Source: Platycnemis pennipes
Lineage: Eukaryota; Arthropoda; Insecta; Odonata; Platycnemididae
Direction: 5' to 3'
Assembly: GCA_933228895.1 (NCBI GenBank)
Contig: OW121848.1
Coordinates: 100,087,470-100,151,469 of the forward strand
Length of the DNA: 64,000 bases
The notes beneath the pieces were generated by a model that saw nothing but the letters and a program-made list of their open reading frames with translations, searched no databases and was not told the DNA's origin. The position numbers and the translations under genes are program-made. Of the stretch, positions 59,611-64,000 are shown one piece after another (position 1 is the stretch's first letter; every line of letters begins with the position of its first letter).

Positions 59611-61924
59611 GTGAGTGGCGTCCGTTTCACCGTCCGTTAAAACCCCGTTCGTTGTTGGCACTCAGCTTACTATTTACCTTCCCTCACTCCTTCCGGCGGA
59701 TAATCACCTCGGAAATGGGATTGACGGGAAGGGCGAGCGGCCGGAGATATCCTATTGTGAGTGAATGTCGTGCCCGACATTCCACAGAGTTCCCTGTCAT
59801 TTTCAAATGGACTCTTGCTATGCTCTGTCCATTTTAAGCTAAGATGTTCGAAGTAGTGGGGTATAGCTAGATTGTGTGGCTGATGACGTTTTTCCAGGCA
59901 AATTATTGTCGTCCATTCTGCACTCTGCACGTAAGTATTTGACTCTGAATTTTGCGACCACTTGGTTTTATTTTGATAGGAGCTAAGCAATTCAGCTTTC
60001 AAATATGTGCCTTGAGCTGTTACAGTTGATCTGACCAATTTTCAATTGCATTACTTTTAATATAATGTAAATGAAGAGCAATTAACAAACTCTTTGATAT
60101 TATTCGTAGTTCACCAAAAATGCACGAAATGAGTATTTGTTTTCGATCCAGAAGCTGTCATTTGTGTAATTCGCATGTGAATTGCAAGAAAATAATGCAT
60201 ATATTATGACTTCTGATTCAAGTATATTACTTAGATTGGGCTCTTTAAAATTAGCTTGAATTCTTACATGGTTACCCGGGAAATGAGATTTTGCGCGATC
60301 TCTTATTGGGTTTAATTAGTTACTACGAAATAAAAGATTGTGACACTGATTACCAGTGAGTGACTCAGAGATGAAGACTAGACCATTGGCTTAAGACATT
60401 TGTGTTACCATGGTGGTAGGTGATTAAGAGGAGGCTTATTGTTAATACGTGTATCCAATTTACGGATAATTTATGGATAGTTTAGATGGAAGAGTGGGGG
60501 CTTTCAAGCTGTGAAGTCAGTTCGTAAATAGTCCGGGTGATGACACCGGTGTATTCAATTCCATATTTTAGATTTACCATGCTTAGAATGATCAAAACAC
60601 CATACTATAATCATAAATATGCAGTAACTCATAAAAAAACGATTAATGTCACTCGAGTGAATAATTGACAATTTGGTGCAAATGTCAATAATATATCATG
60701 AGACCTGATAGAAAAACTGGACCGAAGATGTTTGGAATATCGTGCAGATGTAAAAATTATTTTGTCAGGACATTTTATTTCTGCGTTGATTTTCTAGTAT
60801 TAATTTATACAGAGATACCTATTATCCAAGTATTTATTTGCTGATGAAAACTAAATAAGTCTGTTTTCAAGCACTTATGAATTCAGAGACTTGTGCCGTT
60901 TACCTGTTTTTGCAAAGTCTTGGTTGCGTTGAATCTACTGAAATATTTCAACCTCGTTAAAGTACTTCCATATCTATTCTATGGCCAAAAATTGTTATTA
61001 ACACGCTCGCAATACTAAAGATATTGCGTTCGCCAACCATTTCAAGCGATATTACGTTTGCGTAGGCCAACCATTTCAAGCTGCGTACTTTGGACAACGC
61101 AGAGCGACAACAGTATCGTATTCAAACAATCCGTGTTCCAAGTAGAGTTTAATCGCCCCGTGATCCCAATGTTGGAATATGAATCAAATTATGCTCCCAC
61201 TTAGATATATTTTGCAGAAGATTGTTTTTTTCGTATCGGTTTTTCACGTGCAGAAAGAAAAGGTGAGAGGGGAGGAGTGAAGCGGTTAAGGGCTTGCAAT
61301 CATGTTTCCTGTTTCACGGATTACGTTGTAAATGTTTGAATATGCTCAATCCTTCACATACACTGATGCCTTCCCACAAAATGTATTCCCAACATCTCCG
61401 GTTTCACATCTTTGTAGCGCTGATTTTCAATGAGTGGATAGCAGCTATGGGCAACCATAGCATCGAAAGCAAGAGGTGGTAACCTAAGACAATATCACTT
61501 GCCGAAACGGTATTTAATTAGCTGAATACCATGTAATGGCATATTACTCAGATAAAAATTTCATTTTAGGCGTTTAAATGCGAGCGGTTTAAAAGTCTCT
61601 ACATTAAAAAAAAGTTGAGGTGATATCCTTGGAACGAGAAACTTAAAGTACCATATCAAAGAAGAAGAGCATCATCAAATTGATGACTAATCATCAGCTG
61701 TCATAATTAATGTATTTTAATTTCTTCCAATTATACTGCAACATCGAAATAAATTTTAAGGGAAAGGGTCGCAAGTGCATAATAGCGCTGCACCCTATTT
61801 TAAAGGGAAAAAACGTATCTCGGAGTCTGGTACATTCATAATTACCTAAAATTCGTGAAACGCTAAAAACCTTGCTGTAATGGCCCACAATCGACACCTT
61901 AGCATCCACTAGACCCGATGTGAA

Positions 61925-62465
61925 AATCGCTCAGTCTCTCTATCCCTCGCGTTCCTCTTCCGCTTCTTGCCATTCATTTCCCCTCACGTCGCCCCTCTCC
62001 CCTTCGCTCCCATCTCCTTTAAAGCCTACTCCCCTCGATCTGCTCTACCCCCTCTCCCCGATACTGGAAATGGGGAACCCCTCCCTTCCGCCAATTTTGT
62101 TTATATATTCTAGCATTCCGTCCTCCTCTCCCCTCGCTCTCCGTTGTGCAGCAAACCCTCTCAGCTCTCTTTCCTTCCCTCCCTCTCTCTCTCGCTCCGC
62201 AAGCCAATCACGATCCCCTCATTTTTTTTTCGTCCGTGACCGTCAATCCGATTACGGAAGAGTTTTGCTTTTTGGGCGGTGTGGCGGAGACTGGAGGATG
62301 ATGACCGGGGGGAGTTGGTAGGGTTTGCTGCGGAATGGTCTGAGGGGGGCACAGTTTCCCCCCTCATTACGAATGCAAACCCTTCCGGAGAGAAATCCCT
62401 GCCATTCGTTTCCAGTCGTGAGGGGGCGGACCACACCCCCGCTGGTTCGCTCTCCCCGCGATAGA
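61925..62465. other. C/T-rich then GC-rich block 7
   Basis: Pyrimidine-rich to about 62200 (with ccctctctctctcgctccgc) and CpG-richer from 62210. Five open frames on both strands overlap and are not called as genes. Confidence 0.4.
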
Positions 62466-63429
62466 TTTTTGAATGGAGCCGTCATCTCTTGATTGTGCCT
62501 GACTTACTCGTCCTCAAAGGACCATTACCGTGAGCACGGCTCTGGTTGAAGGACAAAACAGCCTCGCTCGTCATTACTACGGAGGTTACACTTACTTTGT
62601 TGGAATTGGTATTCGAGACCCCCTCCCCCTACTCGGATTGGGGACATTGATTCTACCTCCGTTAGTTTTGTTAGAATTTTTTCACAGACTCATTGTTAAG
62701 TATGACTCTATAAAACACGCCCTCGAAACCTGATCCAGGGAAACTAAAGCAGAAAAAAGTGTACTCATGTTCTTAATGGGGTTTCCATTGTGGCCTATAA
62801 TTGTAATTTTCTTAAAAAAGAGCTAATTAATTCTAATTCGTGGCTTGTGTGGAAGAGCGTCACAGTTTATATGTAGCCTATAAATGGTGATTAACTATAT
62901 GTTTAAGTAGGTTATTGGGAAATAAAGTTATCTTAGAAATATATCTTTAGTGTCAATAAATTCACGCAATCACGACGAGCATTAACGTTGCACACTAGCT
63001 CTCAAGGGCATGCGATTCTTGTTTTCTGTTTGATCACGAAGCGTGATGACACTCAGAATTGGAAAGTTGGGCATTCCACCCAGAGTGTCGGATTGTATTC
63101 TCATTAACACGCGAGCCTAAAATTATTCTGGTTTCAGCATCTCAAGGTTGTGCATTTTTTACTCTCCATTTCTCACCAACTCTCGACCTATCAACATTTC
63201 TGAATCCTCAAATTAGCATTATAGACCATTAACAAAGATAAAATAAAATGTATAATGTTATGATAAGACGTAATTTGTGGAGTATAACTCCATTGTATGG
63301 TGACAATGAAATTCAGATTCTTCATGCTGATAATAAAGTTTTACTTCGAAAGGGTTACGTGATGAGTAGTACTTCTAACCAAGGTTGGGCTAAATTTGAA
63401 GAGAAAAATTAATTTTGAAATAACTTTTC

Positions 63430-63540
63430 ATAGGGAGCCATCCATATATTACATAACGTTAAAGGGGGAGTAGGGGTCCGGGCAACCGTTACGATGCATT
63501 TTGGAGAGAAAACGGGGAATGCTTTTTGTTCAGATAATAA
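63430..63540 (+). repeat. Fragment resembling a widespread arthropod interspersed repeat
   Basis: The sequence GGAGCCATCCATATATTACA, then TAACGTTAAAGGGGGAGTAG and a GGGTCCGGGCAACC-like segment, resembles an end sequence that I know as common in insect genomes (CCATCCAT...TTACGTAACG...GGGGGAG...GG). Only about 100 bases are recognisable. The class is not certain; probably a DNA-transposon relic. Confidence 0.35.
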
Positions 63541-64000
63541 TAAATTTAGTGATTAAATTATACTAATGCGGATTAAATAACGTATTTATATAGAATATAT
63601 ACTTTATCATTCATAATAAGATAAGGTTTCTTTGGCAGCGTCACATAATTTAGGGGAATCATTGAGAATTATACGGACGTTGCCCATCGAGTGATTGTAT
63701 AATGAGACCCTTGCTAAAAGCAATGATCCTCAATTCGTGAGTAAACACCCAGAATTAGTTCAAACGTGAAGTTATCGACAAATCATTCCGTCATCAGAAT
63801 TTAACGTAGGACCGCAAATATCACCAAAGAATGTTTCCGAGCTGAGCCTGGGACGCGGGGGCTTTTGAACCCCTTTGTTGGACGTTTGGCCTTCGGGGCT
63901 TTGATCCCAAATATCCGGAACGAAGTTTAAGACTATATATCAAACCGAGACCCTTTGAAAAACCCTGCCACATACGCGCACGTTGTTTACACACACGCAC

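Larger units (their letters stand above)
59611..64000 (+). other. RGS9BP: Start of the next RGS9BP intron
   Basis: It begins with a consensus donor. I searched for the expected next exon (an acidic-methionine helix and FPL-like residues after CVCVL) and found none. The stretch 61925-62465 is GC-rich and 63430-63540 is a repeat fragment. A short imperfect duplication around gccaaccatttcaagc lies at 61023-61080. Otherwise AT-rich. Confidence 0.6.

Noticed and set aside
59244..59837. 197-codon + strand frame covering exon 2
   Set aside because: It reads exon 2 in the wrong frame, and its N-terminal part is a translation of a pyrimidine tract and microsatellite.
63850..63920. SINE box B-like sequences (cttttgaaccc, gctttgatccc)
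   Set aside because: Only isolated short matches, with no box A at a suitable distance on either strand.
59611..64000. Third RGS9BP exon
   Set aside because: No segment between an acceptor and a donor encodes the expected acidic helix or FPL-type residues; the frame at 62530-62733 has no ATG start or splice context.
1..64000. CRISPR array, bacterial operon, phage or defence system
   Set aside because: No regular repeat-spacer structure, no packed co-directional genes and no ribosome binding sites; exon-intron structure and transposon types show a eukaryotic genome.

Overview
This window is eukaryotic and most likely arthropod, probably an insect with a large, repeat-rich genome. It is about 60% AT, has no operon-like packing, and is full of decayed LINEs, tRNA-derived SINEs and small inverted-repeat DNA elements. 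The species cannot be named from what is visible.

The organising feature is one gene on the + strand. Two short exons, 444-610 and 59534-59610, join in frame (phase 2 across the intron, GA|C) and read through residues that resemble the N-terminal helical domain of the R7-RGS anchor family, best matching RGS9-binding protein (R9AP, RGS9BP). The exons are separated by an intron of 58,923 bases, so nearly the whole window is one giant intron. The N-terminal exon(s) lie upstream of base 1, and the C-terminal part with the membrane anchor lies beyond base 64000.

Layout inside the intron: a LINE relic (1.25-1.47 kb), a truncated 530-bp-type inverted-repeat element (2.5 kb) and a TAA-flanked MITE (3.15 kb); a SINE (5.05 kb) and a SINE foldback (8.64-9.12 kb); a possible antisense exon (12.2-12.4 kb); a full 'B' element (16.64-17.17 kb) and a SINE (17.2 kb); two LINE 3' tails (18.96-19.6 kb); a CpG-rich block (20.3 kb); good candidate recursive-splice sites (21.66, 23.93 and 24.58 kb); a TTA-flanked MITE with long inverted repeats (28.65 kb); three back-to-back hairpins (31.3-31.5 kb); a promoter-like stretch with clustered YY1/Pho cores (33.35-33.61 kb); an A-B-A-B-A tandem array (36.28-37.89 kb); more SINEs; several GC-rich blocks (50.7, 53.9, 57.9 and 59.1-59.5 kb); and exon 2. 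The last 4.4 kb is the start of the next intron.

Beyond RGS9BP, the only protein-like signals are weak: a phase 0/0 exon candidate on the - strand at 12.3 kb, an 82-codon arginine-rich frame at 33.1 kb, and a 131-codon frame without an early ATG at 26.1 kb. No rRNA or tRNA gene, CRISPR array or bacterial-type system is present. All homology statements rest on recognition by eye; no search was run.
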